Shown here: one piece after another, positions 55,920 through 64,000 of the stretch
How positions within the stretch are numbered: position 1 is the first letter of the stretch
Layout of the letters: each line of letters starts with the position of its first letter
Source: JAXLYX01 sp046351215
GTDB lineage: Bacteria; Myxococcota_A; Polyangia; Polyangiales; Houyiibacteriaceae
Length of the DNA stretch: 64,000 bases
Direction: 5' to 3'
NCBI GenBank assembly: GCA_046351215.1
Contig: JAXLYX010000015.1
Location: forward strand, 1-64,000
Program-made: the position numbers and the translations under genes
Notes under the pieces: generated by a model
Database searches by the model: none
Told to the model about the DNA's origin: nothing
Seen by the model: the letters and a program-made list of their open reading frames with translations, nothing else

Positions 55920-56471
55920 TCACTTCGGCAGCTTCGCGTCGAAGAAGGCCTTCAGCTTGATGAGGTTCTTCTCTTCCTGCGTGAAGCTCGGCGCCTGGTA
56001 GGTCCGGGCGAAGTTCTGCACGTCGGCGAGGAAGTCCTTCTGCGTCGACGGATCGCCGAGGATGTCGGCGACCGAGCGACCGCGGGCGGCGCCCTTGCGG
56101 AGGCCCTTCACGTAGGCCTCGAGCCGACCGTAGTCCTTGCCCAGGAACTCGCGGACGAGGTCGGCCTCGTTCGTGAGGCGACCGAGGAGCTTCATCTTCT
56201 CGCCCTCGATGTCGCCCACGTCCTCCTGCATGGCGAGCTCGGCCGCGACCCGGAGCACGAAGGCGTCGTCGAGGTAGCCGATGTCGTCGATGCCGTCGGG
56301 GATCAGGTCGAGCGACTTGAAGAGGTAGTTCACCCCGCCCGCGACCGCCTCGCGAGCCACCTGGGCGAGACCGGCTTCCTCGAGGAGCGAAGCGAGGCGC
56401 TCCGCGTCGTCGCCGAGGTTCCGGAGCCAATTGGGGAACGTCTCGAGAAACTTGGCCTGGTCTTCGCTCAT
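55920..56471 (-). CDS. DUF1232 (YkvA-like) protein
   Basis: A 183-residue protein beginning MSEDQAKFLETFPNWLRNLG. The centre has NYLFKSLDLIPDGIDDIGYLDDAFVLRVA, the DUF1232 core with its conserved DLIPD and DD(A/L) positions. No strong TM helix is seen beyond the moderately hydrophobic VLRVAAELA. The function of the family is unknown. It has a well-formed promoter overlapping the end of the glutaredoxin-like gene. Confidence 0.85.
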   Translation of the reverse strand: MSEDQAKFLETFPNWLRNLGDDAERLASLLEEAGLAQVAREAVAGGVNYLFKSLDLIPDGIDDIGYLDDAFVLRVAAELAMQEDVGDIEGEKMKLLGRLTNEADLVREFLGKDYGRLEAYVKGLRKGAARGRSVADILGDPSTQKDFLADVQNFARTYQAPSFTQEEKNLIKLKAFFDAKLPK

Positions 56472-56533
56472 CGCTCGTCTTCTCCCCACGTGCGCCGTCT
56501 CCGCCCCGAGGCGGTGACGACAGGAACCGGGGC

Positions 56534-56563
56534 ATCATAGGAGAAGCGGGCTCGGCCGTTCAA
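56534..56563 (-). promoter_or_regulatory. Promoter of DUF1232 gene
   Basis: On the minus strand TTGAAC (56558-56563) and a consensus-like TATGAT (56534-56539) are 18 bases apart. The -35 box overlaps the TGA stop of the upstream glutaredoxin-like gene. Confidence 0.65.
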
Positions 56564-57222
56564 TATGCGTATTGCCCGGTCGGCCGGACCCGGCGGGCGG
56601 CGGCCTCGGAAATCGCGGCCTCGAGGCCCTCGGGCGAGAAACCGACCAGGACGCGCCCGTCGATGTCCATCGTCGGGATGGTCCTCCGCGGGTTCAGGAG
56701 GCCGAGCCGGGCGGAGGCCGCCCGATCGTGGTCGACGTCCAGATCGCGGAACGCGATCCGATGGTCGCGGAGGTAGGTCCGGGCCCGCCGGCAGGCCGGG
56801 CACCAGCTGGCGCCGAAGACCTCGATCCGGACCTCGGCCCGGGCGGCCTCGAGCGCCGCGGCGTAGCGCCGTTCCGCTTCTTCCTTCGCGCGCATGCGCT
56901 CGGCTTCCCCGTCCGGGGCGGAGGGCCCGCGGGCCGGGGGAGCGATGGCCACCGGGGCGGCCTCGGGGAGGGAGGGAGCCGACGCTCCCGGTGCCACGGT
57001 CGACGATGCCGCCGCGCCGGGCGCGCGTGCGAGGAAGGCGCGCAGACCGAGCGCGGCGACGACGGCGAGCGCGCCGAATCCGAGGAGGACGAGGCGCGGG
57101 ACGATGCCCCCTCCCTTCGCGCCCCCGTCGCCCGCCTCCGCGCCGGACGATTCGCGACGGCAGAGGACACACGAGCCGTCGGGGGCGAGCGAGAGGCCGT
57201 GGCGTTCGCAGCGATCGGTCAC
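56560..57222 (-). CDS. Membrane-anchored glutaredoxin-like protein
   Basis: A 220-residue protein. A Cys/His-rich N-terminus (CERHGLSLAPDGSCVLCRR) looks like a small zinc-binding module. One TM helix follows (VLLGFGALAVVAALGLRAFL), then a Pro/Ala linker and helical stretch, then a glutaredoxin domain: IEVFGASWCPACRRARTYL with CPAC as redox site and RRTIPTMDIDGRVLVGF as cis-Pro loop. The topology would put the Grx domain outside the cytoplasm if the zinc module stays inside. The ATG is at 57222. Confidence 0.82.
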   Translation of the reverse strand: MTDRCERHGLSLAPDGSCVLCRRESSGAEAGDGGAKGGGIVPRLVLLGFGALAVVAALGLRAFLARAPGAAASSTVAPGASAPSLPEAAPVAIAPPARGPSAPDGEAERMRAKEEAERRYAAALEAARAEVRIEVFGASWCPACRRARTYLRDHRIAFRDLDVDHDRAASARLGLLNPRRTIPTMDIDGRVLVGFSPEGLEAAISEAAARRVRPTGQYAY

Positions 57223-57308
57223 GCGCCGACCCTACCGACGACGGCCTCGGGCGTCGAGCCGAGCGCTTTACGAGCGCGGCCGGCTCGGGCCAAGCTGCGA
57301 CGATCGCC

Positions 57309-58472
57309 GTGCGCAGCTCGTCCCGCATCCCTTCCCGCCCAGGCTCCCGATCGAGGAGCCGGGCCTCGACGGCCATGCTGATCGTCCTCGGGCTTGCACC
57401 GACGGGCGGCTGCGTGCGTGGCCCGAGCGCGGCGGTGGTGAGGCGCGTGGGCGGCGCCGAGCGTCCGGGCCGATTCGTCTCGCCGTACGAGTACGAGCAC
57501 TTCGTGAGGGCCGAGCGTTGCGCCGCCCTCTCCGACTTCGTCTGCGCCGCCGAGGGCTACGAGAACGCCCTGCTCGGCGCCGACGAGGATCCCTACGTGC
57601 TCGCCCGCCTCGCGGAGGCCCTCGATCGGCTCGGTGACTCCGAGGCCTCCGGGCGCCGGCTCGCCCGCGCGGAGGCTCTCGGGCCGGGCTCGGTGGACGT
57701 GGCGCTCGCGCGGGCGCGGATCGCCGAGCGACACGAGCGCTGGGACGAGGCCGTCTCGGCGGGTCGAGCGGCCGTCGCGCGGGACCCCGGCTCCACCGAG
57801 GCGAAGGCGTGGCTCGCCCGTCTGCTGCTCCGCCTCGATCGCGCGGACGAGGCGGCCCGCTTGCTCGGAGAGGGCCCCCACGATTCGCTCGCGCTCGTGG
57901 AGCTCGCGCTCGACGTCGCGTTCGCGCGCGGCGATCGCGCGGCGATCCTCGCGACCGCCAGGGCGCTCGCGATGGGCTGGGCGTTCGGGGACGACCGCCT
58001 CCGAGGCCTCGCGACCCGCGCTGCCGGGGCGGGCGATCCGGGTCTCGCCGCCGATCTCCTCGCGAGGGTCCGAGTCCCGGGCGAGAGCGATCGCAGGCTC
58101 GGGCTCTCCTACCTCGCCGCCGCGCGGCGGACCGACGATCTCGAGGTCGCGCTCGCCCGGGATGCGACCGGCCCCCTCGTCGTCGACGCGGGGTTCGCCG
58201 AGCTCGCGACGTCGCGGCCCGAGCGCGCGCTCGAGCGGGCCGATTCCGTCCTCGCGACGGAGCCTGATCCGCGCGCCCGTCGGCTGCGCGGCGAGGCCCT
58301 CCTCGCGCTCGGTCGGTCGGACGAGGGGATGCGCGAGCTCCGCGCCGTGCCGTACGGCACCGGCGAGGCGCGCCCGGCCCGGCTCGCGCTCGCCGCGGCG
58401 CTCCGGAGCGCCGGACGCGAGCGCGAGGCCGAAGGCGTCCTCGCCGAGCTCGATCGCCGCGATCCGCCGTGA
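57309..58472 (+). CDS. TPR lipoprotein
   Basis: A 387-residue protein. Starting at GTG 57309 gives an Arg-rich n-region and then MLIVLGLAPTGGC, a lipoprotein signal with Cys35; the ATG at 57375 would leave no positive n-region. The mature part consists of TPR-like helical pairs (CAAEGYENALLGADEDPYVLARLAEAL, AVARDPGSTEAKAWLARLLLRL), ending near the C-terminus with EREAEGVLAELDRR. It is divergent from the glutaredoxin-like gene. It is probably a periplasmic scaffold. Confidence 0.75.
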   Translation: MRSSSRIPSRPGSRSRSRASTAMLIVLGLAPTGGCVRGPSAAVVRRVGGAERPGRFVSPYEYEHFVRAERCAALSDFVCAAEGYENALLGADEDPYVLARLAEALDRLGDSEASGRRLARAEALGPGSVDVALARARIAERHERWDEAVSAGRAAVARDPGSTEAKAWLARLLLRLDRADEAARLLGEGPHDSLALVELALDVAFARGDRAAILATARALAMGWAFGDDRLRGLATRAAGAGDPGLAADLLARVRVPGESDRRLGLSYLAAARRTDDLEVALARDATGPLVVDAGFAELATSRPERALERADSVLATEPDPRARRLRGEALLALGRSDEGMRELRAVPYGTGEARPARLALAAALRSAGREREAEGVLAELDRRDPP

Positions 58473-58512
58473 GCCGCGCGGAGCCTCGCGGATCCTGCCG
58501 GGAGGGCGCGCC

Positions 58513-59121
58513 TCAGAAGTCGCCGAAGAGATCCTGCACGCGCACGTCGAGCGCGGTCGCGACCTTGTAGAGCGAGCTGATCGACGCGCTCGACTCCGCC
58601 CGCTCGATCTGCGAGAGGAGCGAGACGCTGAGGCCCGTGCGACGCCCGATGTCCTTGAGCGTCAGCCCGCGCTCCTTGCGCACCTGACGGATGCGGTCGC
58701 CGATCGTCCGGTGCAGGAGCTCCTCCGGCGAGCGGGAGAGCCCCTTCTTGCGGAGCACCCGATCGATGACCTCGCGGAACTCGTCCGGATGGAAGGGCTT
58801 GCGGAGGTAGTCGACCGCGTCGAGCTTCATCGACTGCACGGCCGTCTCGAGCGACGGGTAGCCCGTGAAGATCACGACGGCGACGTCGTCGTCGATCTTG
58901 CGGATCCGCTCGAGCGTCTCGATGCCGCTCATGCCGGGCATCATCAGGTCGAGCACCACGAGGTGGTATCCGCCCGAGCGGATCTCCTCCTCGACGAGCG
59001 ACGGATCCGAGACCGAGTGGACCTCGAAGCCGTCCTTCGCGAGGAAGGTCTCCATGAACTCGCAGATGGCTCGGTCGTCGTCGACCACCAAGACCTTGAC
59101 GGCTGGGAGCGACTTCGCCAT
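58513..59121 (-). CDS. Response regulator with XRE-type HTH output
   Basis: A 202-residue protein. The receiver has VVDDDRAIC, acceptor D58 (LVVLDLMMPGMSG), T in IFTGYPS and K108 (LRKPF). The output (about 135-202) is an XRE/Cro-type HTH: IRQVRKERGLTLKDIGRRTGLSVSLLSQIERAESSASISSLYKVATAL, shown as its conserved LTxxxLAxxxGLSxSxLSxxExG pattern. Receiver-XRE fusions are uncommon compared with OmpR, NarL or NtrC types. The ATG is at 59121. No partner kinase is adjacent. Confidence 0.9.
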   Translation of the reverse strand: MAKSLPAVKVLVVDDDRAICEFMETFLAKDGFEVHSVSDPSLVEEEIRSGGYHLVVLDLMMPGMSGIETLERIRKIDDDVAVVIFTGYPSLETAVQSMKLDAVDYLRKPFHPDEFREVIDRVLRKKGLSRSPEELLHRTIGDRIRQVRKERGLTLKDIGRRTGLSVSLLSQIERAESSASISSLYKVATALDVRVQDLFGDF

Positions 59122-59165
59122 GAGCTTCACCCGCGGTGCGGACGGCCGGAGCCGTCCTTGGGATT

Positions 59166-59242
<77 letters not shown>

Positions 59243-59260
59243 AATCGAAAAGCGGAGCGG

Positions 59261-59289
59261 AAGCTAGCTTCCGATCCGGGATCTGTCAA
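59261..59289 (-). promoter_or_regulatory. Promoter of tRNA-Pro
   Basis: On the minus strand a perfect TTGACA (59284-59289) and TAGCTT (59261-59266) are 17 bases apart. The -10 box lies 18 bp before the tRNA 5' end. The whole promoter overlaps the last codons and stop of rsmB. A 16-bp palindrome (59258-59273) covers the -10 region. Confidence 0.7.
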
Positions 59290-60604
59290 CGCACTCCCAA
59301 CGAAAGATCTGATAGCCGTCCGTGCCGCCCTCGGAGCCCGCCAGGAACGGGCCGAGTCGGAGGATCCCGTCCGCGTCGGGAGAGAGGCCGAGCCGCTCGG
59401 CCTCGGCGCCGAACGGCCTCGGAACGAAGCCCGGAACGTGGAAGCGGGCGACGACGTCGGCGCCCTCGGCGCGGGTGGGCGAGCAGACGGAGTAGACCAG
59501 CACGCCGCCCGGCTTCACGAGCGTGGCCGCTCGCTCCAGGATCGCGAGCTGGATCGCCGCCATGCGCTCGGCGTCCTCCGGGCCGACGCGCGCGAGGATC
59601 TCCGGGCGGCGGACGAGCGTGCCGAGCCCGGTGCAGGGCGCGTCGACGAGCACGCGATCGAAGCCGGGCTCGAGGCCGCCCGTGCCGACGGTGAGGTCGA
59701 CGGGGATCGTCTCGAGGCTCGCCTCGAGTCCGAGCGAGGCGAAGAGAGGCGGGATCTGCCGGAGGCGGCCCTCGTGCACGTCGAGCGCGACGACGCTGCC
59801 CCGGGGCCCCACGGCCGAGCCGAGGAAGGTCGTCTTGCCTCCACGGCCCGCGCAGGCGTCGAGGACGCGCTCGCCCGGCTCGGCTCCGACGAGGAGCGCG
59901 ATCAGCTGGGAGCCCTCCTCCTGGACGACGAATTCGCCCTCGGCGAAGCCAGGAGCGCGACGCGGATCCCCGAGCCCGCGCGTCCGGATCCCGAGCGGCG
60001 AGTGCGCACACGGCTCGATCCGGGCCCGCGGCACGGCGGCTCGGAGCTTCTCGGCGAGGGCGTCCCGGGCGATGCGCGAGGGCAGCACACGCAGATCGAT
60101 CGGAGGCACGGAGCCGGCGGCGGCGAGATAGGCGGCCGCGCGGGCCTCGCCGAGCGAGTCGCGGAGAACCGCGGTCAGCCAGTCGGGCAGGCCCTTGGGC
60201 GTGACCACGGCGGAGGTCGTCGCCTTCGAGGCGACCTTGCGGAGGACCGCGTTCACGAAGCCGGCGACCTTCGGCCCCCGCTCCTTGCGCACGAGCTTCA
60301 CCGCCGAGTCGACGGCCGCATGGGCCGGGACGCGATCGAGATGGAGCAGCTGGTGCGCAGCGATCCGCAACGCGGACTCGACGAGGGGATCGAGCTTCTT
60401 GCCCTTGTGCAGGTGCGGCCGGATCACGGCGTCGAGCTCGTCGGCCGAGCGGAGGGCCCCGTAGACGAGGTTCGTGGCGAAGGCCGCGTCGCGCGCGTCG
60501 AGGCCGGAACGCGCGAGCTCGGCGTCGAGCGCCATCGACGCGAACGCCCCTTCCTTCGAGACGCGGACGAGCACCCGCGTGGCCACTTCGCGCGCATCCG
60601 TCAT
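59264..60604 (-). CDS. rsmB: 16S rRNA m5C967 methyltransferase
   Basis: SAM-dependent methyltransferase, 446 residues. The N-terminal NusB-like domain has DAAFATNLVYGALR, and the catalytic domain has the SAM motif LDACAGRGGKTTFL. The nucleophile motifs are VDAPCTGLGTLVRRPE (PC) and VYSVCSPTRAEG (SVC, usually TCS). Members normally also remain stable with a short C-terminus YQIFRWE. The ATG at 60604 overlaps the rseP stop as ATGA, so they are translationally coupled, an unusual pairing. Confidence 0.94.
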   Translation of the reverse strand: MTDAREVATRVLVRVSKEGAFASMALDAELARSGLDARDAAFATNLVYGALRSADELDAVIRPHLHKGKKLDPLVESALRIAAHQLLHLDRVPAHAAVDSAVKLVRKERGPKVAGFVNAVLRKVASKATTSAVVTPKGLPDWLTAVLRDSLGEARAAAYLAAAGSVPPIDLRVLPSRIARDALAEKLRAAVPRARIEPCAHSPLGIRTRGLGDPRRAPGFAEGEFVVQEEGSQLIALLVGAEPGERVLDACAGRGGKTTFLGSAVGPRGSVVALDVHEGRLRQIPPLFASLGLEASLETIPVDLTVGTGGLEPGFDRVLVDAPCTGLGTLVRRPEILARVGPEDAERMAAIQLAILERAATLVKPGGVLVYSVCSPTRAEGADVVARFHVPGFVPRPFGAEAERLGLSPDADGILRLGPFLAGSEGGTDGYQIFRWECVDRSRIGS

Positions 60605-62259
60605 CGGTCCTCGAGCCTGTCGCGGAGATCCGGCCATCGCCGCTCGACGTCGTTCTTCAGCGCGAGGAGCATGAGCAGGAAGAGGAGGAGGAAGCCGACG
60701 AGCGCGGCCCGCTCGCGGACACGACTCGAGACCGGACGACGCGTCACCGCCTCGAGCAGGAAGAAGAAGAGGTGGCCTCCGTCGAGCAGCGGGATCGGCA
60801 GGAGGTTGATGAGGCCGAGGTTCACGCTCACGAACGCCATGAGCGAGAGGTACGTGAGCAAGCCTTCGCGCGCGGCTCCCCCGGCCACGTCGAAGATGGT
60901 GAGCGGGCCGCCGATCGAGTCGGCGGCGAGCCGACCCTCGACGAGCCGGACGACCGAGTAGACGGTCAGCGAGATCATCTCGCCCGTCTTCTCCCAGGCC
61001 GCGCGCAACGCGTGCAACGTCGGGCGGGGGATGGGCACCGGCGGATCGACGCGCATCGGCATCCAGTTGCGGACGCCGAGCACCTCGTTCTCGAGCCGGG
61101 CCCTCCCCTCGAGCGCCGAGCCGTCGACGGGGCTCGTGAAGACCACCTGGTGCAGCTCGGTCCCGCGACGGTAGACGAGCGTGTGCTCGGCGCCGGGCGT
61201 CGACTGGAGGTCGAGCACGAAGGCGGCCCAGAGGCGGACGGGTCGACCGTCGAGCGTGACGACGCGATCGCCCGGCAGGAGCCCGAGCCGATGCAGCGGC
61301 GATCCGACGCGGACCGAGCTCACGTAGAGGTCGGCCGACTCGATGCCCGCGCGGAGCAGGCCGTCGCCCCGCCCCGACGTGGGCGCGAGCGTGGCCACGT
61401 GCGGCTCGTAGAGCTCCATCTCGACGAGCCCTCCGAGGGCTCCCGTGAGACGCACGGGGCGCAGGAACGTCACGGGCACGAGCGAGCGCGTGTCGAGGAC
61501 GCCCTCGAGGTCGCGGAAGCGGTCGATCGGGCGTCCGCGCGCCGAGACCACGCGGTCGAAGGTGCGCAGGCCCGAAGCGGCGGCGACCGACGAGGCCGAG
61601 ACCACGCCGATCACTCCGATCGGATGGTGCGGGATGACGCCGATCCGACCGACCTCGTCGACCCGCTCGAGCTCGCGCATCCTGCGGGCGCGCGCCGGCA
61701 CGAGCGTCACGCGGACGGTCTCGCCGCCGCGCTCGACCTCCAGACGGAGCGGCTCGTCCGGATGCTGCCCGACGATCCGGGTCACGTCCTCGAAGGTCTC
61801 GACGACCTCTCCGTCGATCGACCGGAAGCGGTCGCCGGCGAGGAGGAGACCGTCGGCCGGCTGATCCGGGAAGACGGTCCCGATGACGGGCGGATCGGCC
61901 ACGGTCTCGTTCAAGGACACGACGAAGAACAACACCACCGGCAGCACGAGGTTCATCATCGGCCCTGCGAAGGCGATGATGGCGCGGCGCCACACGGGCT
62001 GGCCGTCGAAGCTCCGATCGCGTTCGGCCTCGGTGACGACGTCGTAGGGGCTCTCGCCGAGCATCTTCACGTAGCCGCCGATCGGCAACGCCGCGAAGAC
62101 GTACTCGGTCTCGCCGATGCGGAAGCCGAGCAGCCTCGGACCGAAGCCGAGCGAGAACGTCAGCACCTTCACGCCGAAGAACTTCGCCCAGGCGAAGTGT
62201 CCGAGCTCGTGCACGAAGATGAGCACGCCCACGAGGGCGACGAAGTAGACGAGATCCAT
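60601..62259 (-). CDS. rseP: RseP-like site-2 protease with three PDZ domains
   Basis: A 552-residue inner-membrane zinc protease of regulated intramembrane proteolysis. HELGH is at residues 17-21, the second zinc site in LLPIPLLDGGH. Between them lie three PDZ-like domains: PVIGTVFPDQPADGLLLAGD, GVVSASSVAAASGLRTFD and SVRVGSPLHRLGLLPGD, one more than the usual two. The ATG at 62259 begins the first helix MDLVYFVALV and is preferred over the ATG at 62289. It lies upstream of rsmB. Confidence 0.93.
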   Translation of the reverse strand: MDLVYFVALVGVLIFVHELGHFAWAKFFGVKVLTFSLGFGPRLLGFRIGETEYVFAALPIGGYVKMLGESPYDVVTEAERDRSFDGQPVWRRAIIAFAGPMMNLVLPVVLFFVVSLNETVADPPVIGTVFPDQPADGLLLAGDRFRSIDGEVVETFEDVTRIVGQHPDEPLRLEVERGGETVRVTLVPARARRMRELERVDEVGRIGVIPHHPIGVIGVVSASSVAAASGLRTFDRVVSARGRPIDRFRDLEGVLDTRSLVPVTFLRPVRLTGALGGLVEMELYEPHVATLAPTSGRGDGLLRAGIESADLYVSSVRVGSPLHRLGLLPGDRVVTLDGRPVRLWAAFVLDLQSTPGAEHTLVYRRGTELHQVVFTSPVDGSALEGRARLENEVLGVRNWMPMRVDPPVPIPRPTLHALRAAWEKTGEMISLTVYSVVRLVEGRLAADSIGGPLTIFDVAGGAAREGLLTYLSLMAFVSVNLGLINLLPIPLLDGGHLFFFLLEAVTRRPVSSRVRERAALVGFLLLFLLMLLALKNDVERRWPDLRDRLEDR

Positions 62260-62346
62260 CCGCGGTCGCTCGCGGCGCGAGGCGGCCATCCCGCCCCGCC
62301 GCTCGACGGGCCGACGCTAGCATGGGACCCTGGCGGGTCGAGCCGG

Positions 62347-62922
62347 ATGACCGACGACTACCGACGCCTCCGCGACCGTGTCGACGCCTTCGCCGCGGAG
62401 GTCTCCGAGCGGCGCCGCGACGACCTCAGCTGCGGACCGGGCTGCTCCGCCTGCTGCGAGGCCCATCCCTCGGTCTCGGCGATCGAAGCGGCCGAGGTCG
62501 TCCGCGCGCTCGACGCGCTCGCTCCGGAGCGGAGGGAGGCGCTCAGGGCGCGCGCCGGCCGCGAGGCCGAGGGGGATCCGCGCTGCGTCATGCTCGACGA
62601 CGACGGGCTCTGCGCCGTCTACGAGGCCCGACCCATCGTCTGCCGCACGCAGGGCCTCCCCCTCCTCTACCCACCGGGCTTCGTGCCGGCGGAGGCGGTG
62701 CTCGGGCGCACGCCGAAGGGAGACGTCACCTGCTGCCCCCTGAACTTCACGCGCTCGCAGCCCTCGGCTCGGGACGTCCTCGACATGGGACATGTCGACA
62801 CGATGCTCGCGCTGATCGGCCGATTGGTCGGTTCCTCGGGGTCGCCCGACGCGGAATCGGCCGACGCGGAGGCGCGTTTCTCCCTCGCAGCCCTGGCCGG
62901 TCGCGGAGGACCCTTCCGTTGA
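62347..62922 (+). CDS. YkgJ-family Cys-cluster protein
   Basis: A 191-residue cytoplasmic protein with the YkgJ (CxxCC) pattern: CGPGCSACCEAHPSVSAIE, then DPRCVMLDDDGLCAVYEARPIVCRTQG, and a later CCPLN. The clustered Cys probably bind zinc or an Fe-S centre. The function of the family is unknown. The ATG is at 62347. It is divergent from rseP across about 87 bp, where TAGCAT near 62318 may be a -10 box. Confidence 0.82.
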   Translation: MTDDYRRLRDRVDAFAAEVSERRRDDLSCGPGCSACCEAHPSVSAIEAAEVVRALDALAPERREALRARAGREAEGDPRCVMLDDDGLCAVYEARPIVCRTQGLPLLYPPGFVPAEAVLGRTPKGDVTCCPLNFTRSQPSARDVLDMGHVDTMLALIGRLVGSSGSPDAESADAEARFSLAALAGRGGPFR

Positions 62923-62948
62923 AGGCCGGCTCGACCCCATGATACGGT
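62919..62948 (+). promoter_or_regulatory. Candidate promoter of response regulator gene
   Basis: TTGAAG (62919-62924), overlapping the YkgJ stop codon, and TACGGT (62943-62948) are 18 bases apart and 45 bp before the start of the regulator. Confidence 0.4.
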
Positions 62949-62992
62949 CGACCGTCGCGTAGGCGGCAGAAAGCCCTCGACCGCGCCAGCCC

Positions 62993-63865
62993 ATGACCAC
63001 GCGAGTCCTCGTCGGAGACGAAGATCCGTTCAATCTCCGCCTCCTCGAAGAGGTGTGCGATGCGGCGGGCTACGCGGTCCTCTCGGCTCCCGACGGCCCG
63101 GCCGTGCTCGACGTCGTCGCGCGCGAGCGCCCCGATCTCATCCTCGTCGACGCGCGCATGCCGCGCCTCGACGGCTTCGAGATCCTCCGGATCCTCAAGA
63201 ACGACGAGAACCTCCGGGACATCCCCGTCCTGATCGTCACGCCCGAGAGCGACGTCGAGTCGCGGAGCCGCGCGATCGCGCTCGGCGCCGAGGACTACGT
63301 CTCGAAGCCCTACCGCGTGTTCGAGGTGCAGCAGCGTCTCCGCAACGCGCTCCGGGCGTCCCAGGGCGATCGGAGCAAGACGCCGATCACGAACGTGGTT
63401 CCGCCGCCGCCGCCCGGAACGCCGCCCGGCCGCACGCCGCTCGGTCTCTGCCTCGAGTACGAGTACACGCGCTCGGTACGCTTCGGCACGCCGCTCTCGA
63501 TCGTGCGCCTCGCGCACGCCGGCACGCCGGCGACGAGCGCCGGACTGGCGGAGCTGCAGCGCTCGGCCGTGCAGGGCTTCCTCCGAGCGTGCCTCCGCGG
63601 CTCCGATCAGATCTTCGTCCACGGCGACGGCGAGTACGTCGTCATCCTCACCGACACGGACGCCTCGGGCGCCGAGACGGTGCGCGTGCGCATCTGGCAG
63701 AGGCTCTCGGAGCCCGGGGCGCGCAAGGCGAGCCCGGATCTCCCGCATCTCCAGGTCGGCGTGGCGACGACCACCGGAAGGACCTTCCAGTCGTGGGAGG
63801 ATCTGCTCTCCGCCGCGACGCCGAAGCCGAAGACCAGCCCCCGGACCGCCGCACGCGTGCCCTGA
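62993..63865 (+). CDS. Response regulator with degenerate GGDEF-like domain
   Basis: A 290-residue protein. The receiver has GDEDPFN in place of the usual acidic pair, acceptor D53 (LILVDARMPRLDG) and K in YVSKPY. After a Pro-rich linker (VVPPPPPGTPPGR) residues 150-270 follow the GGDEF fold (LEYEYTRSVRFGTPLSIVRL). The signature GGDEF is replaced by HGDGEY, so cyclase activity is unlikely; it may bind nucleotide or partners. The ATG is at 62993. Confidence 0.85.
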   Translation: MTTRVLVGDEDPFNLRLLEEVCDAAGYAVLSAPDGPAVLDVVARERPDLILVDARMPRLDGFEILRILKNDENLRDIPVLIVTPESDVESRSRAIALGAEDYVSKPYRVFEVQQRLRNALRASQGDRSKTPITNVVPPPPPGTPPGRTPLGLCLEYEYTRSVRFGTPLSIVRLAHAGTPATSAGLAELQRSAVQGFLRACLRGSDQIFVHGDGEYVVILTDTDASGAETVRVRIWQRLSEPGARKASPDLPHLQVGVATTTGRTFQSWEDLLSAATPKPKTSPRTAARVP

Positions 63866-63881
63866 GCCCGCCGCCCGTCCT

Positions 63882-64000
63882 TCAGGGGCAGGTGCCGCCC
63901 ATGCCCTCGACGATGCGGCGCACGTCCTCGATGGCACCCGACGTGGGCGCGAGCTCGCAGAAGCGCTGGTACGAACGGAGCGCGTGGCCGGAGTCGCCGA
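63882..64000 (-). CDS. 3' end of TPR-like protein gene (cut by window edge)
   Basis: The last 38 or so codons of a minus-strand gene running off the right edge. The visible part GHALRSYQRFCELAP, then a short helix IEDVRRIVEGM ending GGTCP, fits the C-terminal helices of a tetratricopeptide protein. It is convergent with the response regulator, 16 bp apart. The real product is not identifiable from this fragment. Confidence 0.65.
   Translation of the reverse strand, partial: GDSGHALRSYQRFCELAPTSGAIEDVRRIVEGMGGTCP

Overview
The window is very GC-rich chromosomal DNA from what is most likely a myxobacterium-type organism (Myxococcota, Polyangia/Sandaracinaceae-like). Pointers are the two Hanks-type Ser/Thr kinases plus a pseudokinase, a receiver-PATAN(DUF4388)-TPR protein, an exported VWA protein with an AgmX/PglI-type C-terminus, a PEGA kinase, several unusual response regulators, and housekeeping genes with long low-complexity tails. 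The taxon is an inference from gene content; no rRNA lies in the window.

Layout. 1-434: three tandem consensus-like promoters on the minus strand point off the left edge, probably to an rRNA or tRNA operon. 435-5582: dtd, coaE, an SDR protein and the tldD-pmbA pair. 5585-7619: a group II intron, with a frameshifted maturase, ending two bases before the tldD start codon. 7739-13330: a TerB-like protein, then a minus-strand operon of a PATAN response regulator and wbpB-wbpD-wbpE-like genes for a diacetamido-uronic acid sugar nucleotide. 13484-28750: envelope and signalling genes (IPT lipoprotein; SPFH, kinase and CAP lipoprotein operon; VWA, LytS-like and LytTR operon; coiled-coil kinase; TetR and OYE pair with a visible operator; HEAT protein; PaaI-like thioesterase).

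28903-39171: rpsO, pnp with a remarkable ~370-residue charged repeat tail, dut, a pseudokinase, trxA, and a hemX-hemA-hemC tetrapyrrole operon. 39172-41913: an accessory patch. A 252-bp copy of the hemC 3' end is repeated about 1 kb downstream, and four small minus-strand genes, resembling orphan immunity proteins, lie between and after the copies. 41941-52268: a roadblock protein divergent from an ArsA-like ATPase and glmU, a transglutaminase-like protein, a site-2 protease, a ThiO-like oxidase, a hydrolase, an outer-membrane protein and a PpiC/SurA-like isomerase.

52288-64000: an isolated fliP-fliO pair, a large membrane Fe-S reductase, DUF1232 and glutaredoxin-like proteins, a TPR lipoprotein, a receiver-XRE regulator, tRNA-Pro(CGG), rsmB, an RseP with three PDZ domains, a YkgJ-type protein, a response regulator with a degenerate GGDEF domain, and the 3' end of a TPR-like gene.

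Functionally the window mixes translation and RNA decay (dtd, rpsO, pnp, rsmB, tRNA), cofactor synthesis (coaE, hemA, hemC), envelope sugars (glmU, wbpBDE) and signalling. Many pairs overlap by four bases (tldD/pmbA, wbpB/wbpD, hemX/hemA, hemA/hemC, arsA-like/glmU, thiO/hydrolase, rseP/rsmB), which supports the chosen starts and translational coupling.
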